A stretch of 11,997 nucleotides of DNA from Dokdonella_A sp964582225 (GCA_964582225.1 CAZORA010000050.1:1-11997); one strand, 5' to 3'. Numbered from the stretch's first letter, positions 1 through 7,824 are shown. Translations and numbers: made by a program. The notes: generated from the letters alone by a model not told the origin.

Positions 1-677
1 GCCCAGCGGGGGTTTCCGGGCACACGAATCAGGCGTGAAGTGCGGAAGTTGGGGAGCCCGGCACCGTATGCGGCGGGATTGGTGCCATCACCTGCCTGGC
101 AGCCTGTCACCCTGCTGCCGGTCATGGCCAAATCGCCGCCGATCCAGGTGCAGCCGCCGAAACCGTTCGCGTAAAACCCGTTACGCAGCGTCAGATCGTG
201 AATTTCGAGCGCTGTGCCGAAATGCTCAAGCAGACTACTCGTGCCGCCGCCGTCGATCGCCAGCGCATCCCGGCCCGGACCCTGCATGGTCACGTTCGCA
301 CTGAAGGAGATGACCCCCGAGGTCAGCGTGATCGCCGGACAGCCGGTCGCGGTCATATCGATCACGTCGCCGTCGACCGCGGTGGCCAAGGCTTCGCGCA
401 GGCTGCCGGGTCCGCTGTCGCTGCAGTTGGTGACGCTGACGGTCGCCGCCGGCCGCTGCACCGCCGCCGGTCGGGCGGCGCCCGCGCGACGGTTGCGCTG
501 CCCGCGCGGGCCGACCGTGGCGGAAACGCCCGGCAGCGGAGCGTTTGGTCGCAGCGAATGGCCTGCGGCCAGCGTCGGCTCGACTCCGGCCCAGGAAGCG
601 CTTATCCCGAATGCCGCAATCACCGCTGCCGCAATGGCGCTGCGGCGTAAAGCGTGCTTCTTAGACCCTGTGACCAT
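1..677 (-). CDS. Secreted right-handed beta-helix protein (CSLREA-like), partial at left edge
   Basis: About 225 codons are visible without a stop, from ATG at 677 down to the window edge; the C-terminus is missing. The start is supported by a purine-rich GGGGGAAA just upstream. Residues 1-30 form a signal peptide: K6-K7 and R11-R12, then an Ala/Ile-rich core ending ASWA. A low-complexity Ala/Arg/Pro linker follows (about 31-78). Residues 81-143 carry the typical opening of secreted beta-helix proteins, VTNCSDSGPGSLREAL, then a Gly-Asp-x-Ile-Asp turn, 'TLTSGVI' and 'GPGRDALAIDGGG'. From about 145 come helix rungs such as 'LEIHDLTLRNG' and 'GDLAMTGSRVTG'. The family (choice-of-anchor Q / polymorphic outer-membrane-like) is exported; function is usually unknown, with adhesion or cell-surface roles suggested. 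The last 20 visible residues do not look like a rung, so a frameshift or an unusual insert is possible. Family confidence is good; function is unknown. Confidence 0.85.
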   Translation of the reverse strand, partial: MVTGSKKHALRRSAIAAAVIAAFGISASWAGVEPTLAAGHSLRPNAPLPGVSATVGPRGQRNRRAGAARPAAVQRPAATVSVTNCSDSGPGSLREALATAVDGDVIDMTATGCPAITLTSGVISFSANVTMQGPGRDALAIDGGGTSSLLEHFGTALEIHDLTLRNGFYANGFGGCTWIGGDLAMTGSRVTGCQAGDGTNPAAYGAGLPNFRTSRLIRVPGNPRW

Positions 678-767
678 GATTTCCCCCAGCCTGCACAAAT
701 GGCAACCCGCGGTAGCCTGGCGCGAGTCTAATTGATGAGAGAAACCATCCGCAGTGACGCCGAATCG

Positions 768-2396
768 TCAGTCCGCGTTCCCCGACGGCGTCGCATACAG
801 GTTCGCAAAGCGGCGGCGCAATTCGTTTTTCTGCACCTTGCCCATGGTGTTGCGCGGCAGTGCATCGAGAAAAATCAGGCGCTTGGGCGATTTGAAGCCA
901 GCGAGCCGCCGGCGCAGCTCCGCAAGCATGACGGCTTCCTCACCGGCCGGGACTCCGGCCCGCATGATCACCGCGGCGCTCACGCCCTCGCCCAAATCCG
1001 CATGCGGCACGCCGAACACCGCGGACTCCAGCACGCCGGGCAGCGCATCGATCGCCTCTTCCACTTCCTTCGGGTAGACGTTGTAGCCGCCGCTGATGAT
1101 CAGATCCTTGGCGCGCCCGACAATCCAGACATAGCCGCGCGCGTCCACCCGGCCAATGTCTCCGGTGATGAAATAGCCATCCTCACGAAATTCGGCGCGG
1201 GTCTTTTCCGGCTGACGCCAGTAGCCGCTGAACACGTTCGGCCCGCGCACTTCGATGACGCCGGGTTCACCGCACGGCAATTCCCGCCCGCTCGCGGCGT
1301 CGACCACTCGCAGCGATACGCCGGGCAGCGGGAAGCCGACGCTGCCGGGCACGCGCTCACCCGTATAGGGATTGGAGGTGTTCATTCCGGTCTCGCTCAT
1401 GCCGTAGCGCTCGAGGATCACGTGGCCGCTGCGCTGCCGCCACTGGCGATGCGTCTCTGCCAGCAGCGGTGCGGAGCCGGAAATGAAAAGTCGCATGTGT
1501 GCGACCGCTGCGGGCTGCAGTCGCGGATCGGCAAGCAGGCGCGTATAGAAAGTCGGCACGCCCATCATCACGCTCGCCTGCGGCAGCGCAGCGAAGACGG
1601 CGTCGGCGGTGAATTTCGGCAGCAGGATCAGCGAGGCCTGCGCCGCCAACACCGTGTTGATCGCAACGAAGAGACCGTGGATATGGAAGATCGGCAGGGC
1701 GTGCAGCAGCACGTCGTTCGCTGCGAAACGCCAGAGCGCCGCCAGCGTGCGGGCGTTGGAAAGCAGGTTGCCGTGGCTGAGCACCGCGCCCTTGGAGCGG
1801 CCGGTAGTGCCCGAGGTATAGAGGATTGCCGCCGGATCGGTGAGCGCACGCGGTACGGTGTCGAAGGTGCTCGCCGCGCGCGCCGCGGCCACCATCAGGC
1901 TGCCCTCGTCGTCGGCGACGCCCAGCGTCAGCAGGCGCGCACCCTCGCAGCGCGCCACCAGCGGGGCGATTTCGCGCTGTTGGCCCGGCGCGCAGACGAC
2001 GATGCGCGGCGCCGCATCGGCGAGGAAATATTCCAGCTCGGCCAGGGTGTAGGCGCTGTTCAGAGGCAGATAGACCCCACCTGCCCGCAGCGTCGCAAGA
2101 TAGAGAAGGATCGCATTGGCGCTCTTTTCCACCTGCGCGACGAGGCGGTCACCCGGCCGCAGCCCCGCATCCACCAGCGCGCGCGCCAGCTGCGCGCTGC
2201 GAACACGCAGATCTCCATAGCTCAGCTCACCGCCGTCCGGAAAGCGGATGAAGGGTGCCTGATCAGCGGCGCCGCGCATGCACAACGCGCCGTACAGATT
2301 CAGCTCCACGCGCTCGTCGTCCACCTCAAGCCGCCTCAAAGCATTTCCGTGCAGCGGCCGATTATGCGCGAGAACCGGTAGGCGATCTTGCTGCAT
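768..2396 (-). CDS. matB: Malonyl-CoA synthetase (MatB-type acyl-CoA ligase)
   Basis: This is a cytoplasmic adenylate-forming enzyme predicted to join malonate and CoA using ATP, giving malonyl-CoA for fatty-acid or polyketide synthesis. It is full length at 542 codons (family about 500-510). ANL motifs appear in order: phosphate loop YTSGTTGRSKG (193-203), HALPIFHIHGLFVA (232-245), GVPTFYTRLL (279-288), FISGSAPLL (304-312), YGMSETGMN (331-339), TGD (411-413), GRAKD (427-431) and PRNTMGKVQKN (514-524), whose Lys520 should be the catalytic lysine. The MNTSNPY segment (338-344) and FISGSAPLLAETH context fit MatB rather than fatty-acyl or acetyl ligases. The first 20-30 codons look non-homologous and the ATG at 2396 has no ribosome site. 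A GTG at 2324, with GAGG nine bases upstream, or a GTG at 2309 may be the true start. No malonate decarboxylase (matA) or transporter (matC) is adjacent. Minus-strand, solitary; 90 bases separate it from the beta-helix gene. Confidence 0.88.
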   Translation of the reverse strand: MQQDRLPVLAHNRPLHGNALRRLEVDDERVELNLYGALCMRGAADQAPFIRFPDGGELSYGDLRVRSAQLARALVDAGLRPGDRLVAQVEKSANAILLYLATLRAGGVYLPLNSAYTLAELEYFLADAAPRIVVCAPGQQREIAPLVARCEGARLLTLGVADDEGSLMVAAARAASTFDTVPRALTDPAAILYTSGTTGRSKGAVLSHGNLLSNARTLAALWRFAANDVLLHALPIFHIHGLFVAINTVLAAQASLILLPKFTADAVFAALPQASVMMGVPTFYTRLLADPRLQPAAVAHMRLFISGSAPLLAETHRQWRQRSGHVILERYGMSETGMNTSNPYTGERVPGSVGFPLPGVSLRVVDAASGRELPCGEPGVIEVRGPNVFSGYWRQPEKTRAEFREDGYFITGDIGRVDARGYVWIVGRAKDLIISGGYNVYPKEVEEAIDALPGVLESAVFGVPHADLGEGVSAAVIMRAGVPAGEEAVMLAELRRRLAGFKSPKRLIFLDALPRNTMGKVQKNELRRRFANLYATPSGNAD

Positions 2397-2640
2397 TCGG
2401 CGACCCGATGGGGTCGTCCTGGCGGCGAAAGATCGCTGCCGGGCAGCTCGATCCGGCTCCGACGGCGCGCCGAAGGTCGCGGCTCGGCGCGAGCCCGGCT
2501 CCTGCGGCCCCGACGGCGCTGACGTATGATTCGAGGCTGGTCGAGACCGGCAGCTCCGCCCCCTGCGCGCGATTCGGGCAGGGCCGACCCGCCCATCTCA
2601 CGTCACCTGCCCCTGCAGCGCTCGCATCCGAGGCCCGCCC
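2397..2640. promoter_or_regulatory. Divergent intergenic region between matB and the 614-residue secreted protein gene
   Basis: This 244-base stretch should hold promoters for two diverging genes. On the plus strand TATGAT at 2525-2530 is a plausible -10 box for the secreted-protein gene, but no good -35 box is seen 16-18 bases upstream. A short hairpin, GGCTCG/CGAGCC with a 3-base loop, lies at 2481-2495. A CGAGG ahead of the ATG at 2641 is a weak ribosome site. No convincing small gene is seen. Confidence 0.35.
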
Positions 2641-4485
2641 ATGAAGATGATCCTTTCCGCTTCCCTGCTCCTGGCTGGCGCCATCGCCGCGGCACCGGCC
2701 GCCGCCGACGTCCCGGACTGGAACGACGTCGAACTCCAGGCGCGCAGCAATCTGATCGTGAACGACAACGGCTGGAACGTACCGCCGGGTACCTCGTTCA
2801 ACAGCATCTCGGCGAACCTCAACGACGCCGGCATGCTGAGCTTCACCGCCGGGGTAGTGCCGATCGACGGCGACCTGTCGCGCACCGGCGCGGGCATCTG
2901 GTTCGGCGGCCACGGCAGCGGCCGGTTCGTGGCCGTGCACGAATCGAGCAGCGCCGATCCGGAAGCGACCATGATCATCTCCGACCGCCCCGGCATCAAT
3001 CTGCACGGCTGGCTCGCCTACTACACCAGCGACGATGGCGGTCCCTACACGCTGCGCCGCTACAACCCCCTGACCGACACCTCCGCGACAGTCAGCGTGC
3101 TGCCGCTGACGCCGAGCTCGTTTGCCAACCCGAACATCGGCTCCGACCGCAGCATCGCCTTCAAGGCCCGGCTCGGCATGGGCTACGGCATCGGCATCGC
3201 CGGAGTCAATCCGGGCGAACTGTACGCGGTGGACAATAACGTCGATGCCGCTAGCCCTTACGCCTATGTCTATTCGCCGGCCTCCAACGACGCCCAGCGC
3301 ATCGCGGTCAAGCTCAGCACCAGCGACTACGATCACAATGAGATCCGGCTCTTCAGCGGCCTGAACGAGAGCCAGACGGTGGCCGTGGACAGCGCCACCG
3401 ATGCGGGCTCGCCGTTCCAGAAGTTCGACAACGGGCTGGCGCTGAATCAGCACGGTGCAGTCGCCGTGGCTTTGACCCTGATCGACGGCGGCGCACGCGC
3501 GGTCTACCGCTTCACGCCGACCGAGAGCGGCTATGAGGCGACCGAGATCGCACGCGTGGACGCCACCGGCCCGGTGCGCGCGATCGACGCCTTCGCGCCG
3601 GCCATCAACGACGCCGGCCTGGTGGTCTTTCGCGGCGAGGACGCCGCCGGTCAGGCGATTTTCGCCGGCGACGGCACGAGCCTGGCGCGGGTGATCGGCA
3701 AGGGCGACCTGGTCGCCACCGACCTCGGCGCGGGCCAGATCGGCCAGCACGACTCGAGCCCGATCTTCAGCGGCGCGCCGGCCGTCAACGGCTTCGGCGA
3801 CATCGCCTTCGTCGCCGGCCTGCACCCGCAGGGCGACAACCAGGTCGAGTGGGGCAGCGGCGTCTTCGTCGCCTACGCCGAACGTCCGGACGTGGAAGTT
3901 CCGCCGGTCGACCGCATCTTCGCCGACGCTTTCGACACCATTGCGCCAAGCATGGAATACGCGATGGACGATGGCGAAGCGAACACCAACATGGGGCCGC
4001 CTTCGAGCTTCGATCCGGACATGCTGTGGGGCAACTACTTCGAGGTGGTGCCGGGCGGCGAGATCATCACCGCGATCAAGGTGGCCTTCGGCTCGACCTT
4101 CCCCTCGCTCGCCCACGGGCCGGTGACCTTCTGGCTGCTGGAGGACAGCGACGCCGACGGCGACCCGCGCAACGCCCACGCGCTGGTGCGCGTGAGCGCC
4201 GTGCCGGACGTCTCGGGCAACGATTTCTACACCGTCACGATCCCGCCGACTCTGGTGCAGGGCGCGTTCTTCGTCGGCGCCAGCGCCAAGCTGATGGGCG
4301 GCCAGGACCGCCCCGCGCGGGTCGACAGCTCGCAGGGCGGCGAGGCCTCGTGGTTCTGCTACGCCCCCGACATCGCTGCCACCATCGACGATCTGGCCAG
4401 CGCGCCGTTCTGCGCCACCAACACCTCGCCCACGGCGCCGATTCCGGGCGCCTATCTGGTGCGCGCGCTCGGCGCGGCGGAGTAG
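2641..4485 (+). CDS. Secreted protein of unknown function, NxxGxxxF repeats plus C-terminal beta-sandwich-like domain
   Basis: This 614-residue protein starts with a clear Sec signal peptide (M1 to about A22; a Leu/Ala core ending in APAAA). The N-terminal part (about 25-420) carries diverged units around N-D-A-G-x-hydrophobic-x-F: LNDAGMLSF (60-68), IGSDRSIAF (166-174), LNQHGAVAV (268-276), INDAGLVVF (322-330) and VNGFGDIAF (382-390). This resembles the 'choice-of-anchor tandem repeat NxxGxxAF' (DUF7453-like) secreted proteins, possibly a propeller-like fold. DRIFADAFD (424-432) then acts as a junction, as in many Lysobacterales exoproteins. The last 180 residues form a separate domain with WGNYFEV (463-469), an Asp-rich DSDADGDPRNA (502-512) that could bind calcium, GAFFVGA (541-547) and 'SWFCYAP' (570-576). 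Only two cysteines are present (C573, C591), which could form a disulphide. It is a single-gene unit; substrate and role are unknown. The opposite strand has a longer open frame, but only this strand encodes a signal peptide and recognisable repeats. Confidence 0.85.
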   Translation: MKMILSASLLLAGAIAAAPAAADVPDWNDVELQARSNLIVNDNGWNVPPGTSFNSISANLNDAGMLSFTAGVVPIDGDLSRTGAGIWFGGHGSGRFVAVHESSSADPEATMIISDRPGINLHGWLAYYTSDDGGPYTLRRYNPLTDTSATVSVLPLTPSSFANPNIGSDRSIAFKARLGMGYGIGIAGVNPGELYAVDNNVDAASPYAYVYSPASNDAQRIAVKLSTSDYDHNEIRLFSGLNESQTVAVDSATDAGSPFQKFDNGLALNQHGAVAVALTLIDGGARAVYRFTPTESGYEATEIARVDATGPVRAIDAFAPAINDAGLVVFRGEDAAGQAIFAGDGTSLARVIGKGDLVATDLGAGQIGQHDSSPIFSGAPAVNGFGDIAFVAGLHPQGDNQVEWGSGVFVAYAERPDVEVPPVDRIFADAFDTIAPSMEYAMDDGEANTNMGPPSSFDPDMLWGNYFEVVPGGEIITAIKVAFGSTFPSLAHGPVTFWLLEDSDADGDPRNAHALVRVSAVPDVSGNDFYTVTIPPTLVQGAFFVGASAKLMGGQDRPARVDSSQGGEASWFCYAPDIAATIDDLASAPFCATNTSPTAPIPGAYLVRALGAAE

Positions 4486-4519
4486 GCGCAAGCGTTGCGC
4501 TGGGCAGCTCGGCGTGCCC
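4486..4519 (+). terminator. Two tandem hairpins after the secreted-protein gene
   Basis: Directly after the TAG stop, GCGCAA-GCG-TTGCGC (4486-4500) forms a perfect 6-base-pair stem. GGGCA/TGCCC (4502-4519) follows as a second stem. There is no U-tract, so this may be a weak terminator or an mRNA 3'-end stabiliser separating this gene from the haem protein gene. Confidence 0.4.
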
Positions 4520-4550
4520 CTGAAAAATCCACCGTACATCCGGAATCGAC

Positions 4551-5144
4551 ATGATCCATCGCGCCCCGCCCCTTGTCCTGATCGCCCTGCTATGGGCGAT
4601 TAGTGCAACTGCTCAATCGAGCCCGATCGCCGTCGAGGATCGGGCGATCGAGCTCGCCCAGAGCGCCGGCCAGGAGTTCAGCGCGCTGCTCAAGAGCGCG
4701 CTGGTGGCGCGCCTGCAGGCCGAAGGCCCGGTCGCTGCGATCGACTTCTGCCACGACGAGGCGCCGCGAATTGCAGACGCGGTGATGGCCGAACGCGGCG
4801 TGCGCCTGGGGCGGGTCGCCGTACCCGGCCGGGTGCGCAACCCGGCCAACGCGCCGGGCGGCTGGCAGGGCGAGGCGCTGGCCGAAATTCAGCGCGCGGT
4901 CGAGGCCGGCGGTGCTCCCGGCGAGCAGAAGCTCGTGCGGCGTGAGGATCTGCCGGCGGGCGTGGCGCTGCGCCTCGCCCGCGGCATTCCGGTCGAAGCG
5001 CCCTGTCTCGCCTGCCACGGCTCGAACATCGCACCGCCCGTCGCCGCGGCCCTGGCCAGGCACTACCCGGACGATGCCGCCACCGGCTTTGCGCTCGGCG
5101 ACCTGCGCGGCGCGCTGTGGGTCGAAGTGCCGAGCAAACCGTGA
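4551..5144 (+). CDS. Periplasmic c-type haem protein, DUF3365 / Tll0287-like
   Basis: The 197-residue protein has an N-terminal signal peptide (MIHRAPP, hydrophobic core 8-19, cleavage near ATAQ at 19-22) and one haem c site, CLACH (C152, C155, H156), so it should mature in the periplasm. Other family marks are FCHDEAP (66-72), VRNPANAPGGW (95-105), YPDDAATGF (172-180) and GDLRGALWV (183-191). These match the DUF3365 fold, known from cyanobacterial Tll0287 and from the sensor region of some histidine kinases. A role in redox or gas sensing or electron transfer is inferred from the family; no reaction is established. It stands alone here, without a kinase or membrane anchor. The gene for an OsmC-family protein follows after 25 bases on the same strand, so the two are probably co-transcribed. 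The ribosome site is weak (GGAA, 9 bases before ATG). Confidence 0.82.
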   Translation: MIHRAPPLVLIALLWAISATAQSSPIAVEDRAIELAQSAGQEFSALLKSALVARLQAEGPVAAIDFCHDEAPRIADAVMAERGVRLGRVAVPGRVRNPANAPGGWQGEALAEIQRAVEAGGAPGEQKLVRREDLPAGVALRLARGIPVEAPCLACHGSNIAPPVAAALARHYPDDAATGFALGDLRGALWVEVPSKP

Positions 5145-5169
5145 TTCCCCTCCCCAAGGATCCCATCCC

Positions 5170-5640
5170 ATGAGCGAAACCCAGGAGTTCAGCCTGACTC
5201 TTACCCAGGAGCAGGACTATGCCTTCCGGGTCCACTTCGACGACAGCGCCATTCCAGACCTGCTGACCGACGAATCATCCCCACTCGGCGGCGACGCCGG
5301 CCCCAACCCCTCGCGCCTGCTGGTCAGCGCGGTCGCCAACTGCCTGGCGGCGAGCCTGCTGTTTTCGCTGCGCAAGTTCAAGAACACTCCGGGCACGATC
5401 GTGGTGCACGCCACGGCGCGGCTGGAGCGCAACGCCGCGGGACGCCTGCGGATCGGCCGGGTGGCGGTCGAAATCAGGCTCCCGGAAGCGGCCGAGAGCT
5501 ACCAGCATCTGGAGCGGCTGCTGTCCCAGTTCGAGAACTTCTGCGTGGTCACCGAAAGCGTGCGCAGCGGCATCGCGGTCGACATCAGCGTGCGCGACGC
5601 GCAGGGCAGCCTGCTGCACGGCGAAACGGCGCAGGCCTGA
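5170..5640 (+). CDS. OsmC-family protein (predicted thiol peroxidase-like)
   Basis: This 156-residue cytoplasmic protein begins at ATG 5170, with AAGGA nine bases upstream. The frame stays open further upstream, but that part overlaps the haem gene and is not homologous. Its two conserved family cysteines are C58, in PSRLLVSAVANCLAAS (47-62), and C125, in FENFCVVTESV (121-131). In OsmC/Ohr proteins this pair reduces organic peroxides through a disulphide cycle. An NPSRLL motif after a Gly-rich GGDAGPNP loop is typical of this subgroup. Length is normal for OsmC (about 140-160). The substrate cannot be told from sequence; it is not a classical Ohr by overall look. Lying 25 bases behind the periplasmic haem protein, it may form a small oxidative-stress operon. 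Confidence 0.85.
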   Translation: MSETQEFSLTLTQEQDYAFRVHFDDSAIPDLLTDESSPLGGDAGPNPSRLLVSAVANCLAASLLFSLRKFKNTPGTIVVHATARLERNAAGRLRIGRVAVEIRLPEAAESYQHLERLLSQFENFCVVTESVRSGIAVDISVRDAQGSLLHGETAQA

Positions 5641-5779
5641 GATCGATCGGAACCACAGAGCGAGACGTTCGAGCCGCTCCAGCCACAGTACCGAGTCCAG
5701 CCGCGGCAGCCAGTCGACGAGCTCCGTCAGGTCGAGCGCCGGCGCAGCCTCGGCGGCGCGACGGGCTGCCGAGGCGGCC
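5641..5779. other. Convergent intergenic region with hairpin between OsmC and TonB receptor genes
   Basis: No supported gene is present. The stretch starts just after OsmC and ends at the TonB receptor stop. A GGAACCACAGAG string at 5649-5660 recurs, minus its first base, at 10365-10375, also just after a stop codon. On the minus strand an open frame encodes a Leu/Trp-rich peptide, but it has no start and runs on opposite OsmC. Confidence 0.5.
5747..5775 (-). terminator. Hairpin downstream of the TonB receptor gene
   Basis: GCCTCGGC (5747-5754) pairs perfectly with GCCGAGGC (5768-5775). The stem extends inward to 11 pairs including one G-U, with a 7-base loop. It lies just beyond the receptor stop codon and could serve both convergent genes. 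No U-tract is seen on either strand, so termination by this stem alone is uncertain. Confidence 0.45.
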
Positions 5780-7795
5780 TCAGAACCAGGCGCGCAGGCC
5801 GGCGCTGAGGCTGCGGCCGGGCAGCGGCACCTCGTCCTTGATGATCGAAGTCGACAGGCGCGCGGTCCGGTTGCCGAGGTTGTCGCCGGTGAGGAAGGCT
5901 TCCCAGCCGCTGCGCTCGCCGCTGGCGAAGTTCCAGGCCAGGCGCGCGTTCAGCAGGGTGAAGCCGGGCGTCGCGGTTTCGTGGGCGGCGACCTCGTCCT
6001 GGGCGAAATAGCGGGTGGCGCCGATGCTTGCGCGCCAGGCGTCGTTGCGCCAGGACAGCGCGGCGCCGACGCGCGCCGCCGGGATGCGCGGCAGGCTGCC
6101 GCCGCCGGCAAGCGTGGCGCGCACGCGGTCGCCCCAGAGCTTGAGGTCGTAGTGTCCGCCGGAGCCGCTGGCGAGATGGAAAGTCGCCTCGACCTCGCCG
6201 CCGCGAAACTTCGCATCGTGCTGTGACCACCGCCGCAGCGGCAGGCCGTCTTCGATCGCGCCGCTGTCGGCGAGGTAGATGAAGTCGCCGTAGCGGCTGG
6301 CGTAGACCGCGAGCTTCGCCTCCACCCGGTCGCCGTGGTGGTGCAGGCCGATCTCGAACTGGTTCGCGGTTTCCTCGCGCAGCGTCGGATCGCCAACCTC
6401 GTAGCTCGCGGAGGCCTCGTGCGGGCCGTGGGCGTAGAGTTCCTCTTCTGCCGGCGCGCGCTGTGCGCGGTCGAGATTGGCGCTGAGATGCCAGGTCTCG
6501 CCGAGGCGCCAGGCAAGGCCGGCAGACAGGCTGCGCGGGGAAAAGCTGCGCCGCGGGCCGTCTTGCGGGGTGCTGGTCTCGCGATCAGCTCGCGCGCCGA
6601 GTTCGAACTTCAAGCGGCCCCACTCCCGCTGCTCGACCGCAAACAGCCCGAATCTGCGCGTGCGCGTCGGCGGCACGAAGCTCTCTTCGCCCAGCGCGGC
6701 GAAGTCGCGGCTGGTCGCCTGCACGCCGACGGCGCCGCGCCAGCCACCGAGCGGGGCGTGGCTGAGCAGCAGGCGGAGCTCGTCGGAGCGGTTGCTGAAG
6801 ACGGTGGCGGGAACCTCGCCTTCGAATTCGGTGTGCCGGTAGTCGGTGTGGGCCGCGCTGAATTCCAGCTTGTCGGCGGTCGCGAACGGCGCGTTCAGCG
6901 CAGCCTTGAGGTCGTAGCGGGTCTGCGCCATGCCGACGTGCACCGCAGCCTCGCCTTGCTCGGGGTCGCCCGGCTCGGCCGGGTTGCCGTAGGTATCGAG
7001 AAAGCGCGCCACCGACCAGCCGAGGTAGCCCCACTCGCCCAGCAGCGAGGCGCCGAGCGCGCCCGAATCGCCGCGCACGTAGCTGTTGGGCAGGCTGCGG
7101 CCGGGAATCGCGTAGTCGCCGAGATCGCGCTTGAGGCCGTCCGCGTGCAGGACGAAGCGATCGCTGCCGGCATCGACCCGGAACATGCCGGTCGCGCCGT
7201 CCGAAACCTGGTCATGCTGTAGCTGGGCGCGACCCGTAAGGCCTTCCAGCGGAGCGACCTTGGGAATGCGTCCGTCCACGAGGTTGACCACGCCGCCGAT
7301 CGCGCCCGGACCGTAGAGCAGGGTCGTCGGTCCCTTCAGGACCTCGATCTGCTCGGCCAGAAACGGCTCCAGCGTGACCGCGTGATCCTGACTGATCGCC
7401 GAGACGTCGGCCGCGCCGATACCGTCGGCGAGGACGGCGACGCGCGGTCCGTCGAGACCGCGGATGACCGGTCGCCCGACGCCCTGGCCGTAGGCGCTGC
7501 TGCTGACGCCCGGCACACCGTCGATGGCCCGGCCGATCGAAGCCGCGCGAACGTCGTCCAGCGCGGCGCCCTCGAGCACGCTGACCGGCGTGGTCAGCTG
7601 GTCGGCGCGCTGGTCGAGCGGCAGCGCCTTCACCACGATCTGGTTGAGGCGTGCCGCGGGCTCCTCCGCGTCCGCAGGCGATTCCGCCTGCGCGTGCGCA
7701 GCGCGGGGCAGACCGCCTGGCGGCGCGGAAATTTCCCGTGCCGCGACCGGCGCGGCCAGCGCAGCGACAGCGCAGAACAAGATGGTTTTCATCAC
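5780..7795 (-). CDS. TonB-dependent outer-membrane receptor, ZnuD-like (predicted zinc uptake)
   Basis: The complete 671-codon receptor has a signal peptide (residues 1-19, ending VAA) and a TonB-box-like IVVKA (53-57). A plug domain (about 60-175) carries RPVIRGLDGPRVAVLADGI (108-126), DVSAISQDHAV (130-140) and IEVLKGPTTLLYGPGAIGG (150-168). The beta-barrel ends in Phe (LRAWF), as outer-membrane proteins need for BAM insertion. The 'DVS.IS.DHAV' plug motif and the C-terminal 'ARLSTS..KDEVPLPGRS' segment fit the ZnuD group of zinc receptors. His-rich spots (HGPHEA, GLHHHGD) could bind metal at the surface, as in ZnuD. It would draw zinc (or a zinc complex) into the periplasm, powered by TonB-ExbBD. 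The start is GTG at 7795 followed directly by ATG at 7792; either may be used and only a weak CAGG precedes them. A promoter with an overlapping Zur-like palindrome lies upstream, which supports the zinc assignment. Haem or another metal remains possible. Confidence 0.88.
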   Translation of the reverse strand: MMKTILFCAVAALAAPVAAREISAPPGGLPRAAHAQAESPADAEEPAARLNQIVVKALPLDQRADQLTTPVSVLEGAALDDVRAASIGRAIDGVPGVSSSAYGQGVGRPVIRGLDGPRVAVLADGIGAADVSAISQDHAVTLEPFLAEQIEVLKGPTTLLYGPGAIGGVVNLVDGRIPKVAPLEGLTGRAQLQHDQVSDGATGMFRVDAGSDRFVLHADGLKRDLGDYAIPGRSLPNSYVRGDSGALGASLLGEWGYLGWSVARFLDTYGNPAEPGDPEQGEAAVHVGMAQTRYDLKAALNAPFATADKLEFSAAHTDYRHTEFEGEVPATVFSNRSDELRLLLSHAPLGGWRGAVGVQATSRDFAALGEESFVPPTRTRRFGLFAVEQREWGRLKFELGARADRETSTPQDGPRRSFSPRSLSAGLAWRLGETWHLSANLDRAQRAPAEEELYAHGPHEASASYEVGDPTLREETANQFEIGLHHHGDRVEAKLAVYASRYGDFIYLADSGAIEDGLPLRRWSQHDAKFRGGEVEATFHLASGSGGHYDLKLWGDRVRATLAGGGSLPRIPAARVGAALSWRNDAWRASIGATRYFAQDEVAAHETATPGFTLLNARLAWNFASGERSGWEAFLTGDNLGNRTARLSTSIIKDEVPLPGRSLSAGLRAWF

Positions 7796-7824
7796 GGGGC
7801 ATCGGCCTGAAGGGTCGAGGAAAG

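Noticed and set aside
60..86. Inverted repeat GGCACC/GGTGCC
   Set aside because: It lies inside the beta-helix coding region and is short; probably coincidental.
1..90. Possible group II intron boundary (GTGTGCCCGG on the minus strand near position 25)
   Set aside because: Only about 25 bases lie beyond it, the next bases do not follow the usual class C start as I recall it, and no domain V or reverse transcriptase is visible.
732..2381. Long plus-strand open frame opposite matB
   Set aside because: The minus strand encodes a complete malonyl-CoA synthetase with every expected motif; the plus frame is Arg/His/Gln-rich shadow.
2362..4539. Very long minus-strand open frame (725 codons) opposite the secreted-protein gene
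   Set aside because: Arg/Ala/Gly/Val-rich composition with no domain; the plus-strand frame has a signal peptide and recognisable repeats. It is a GC-driven shadow.
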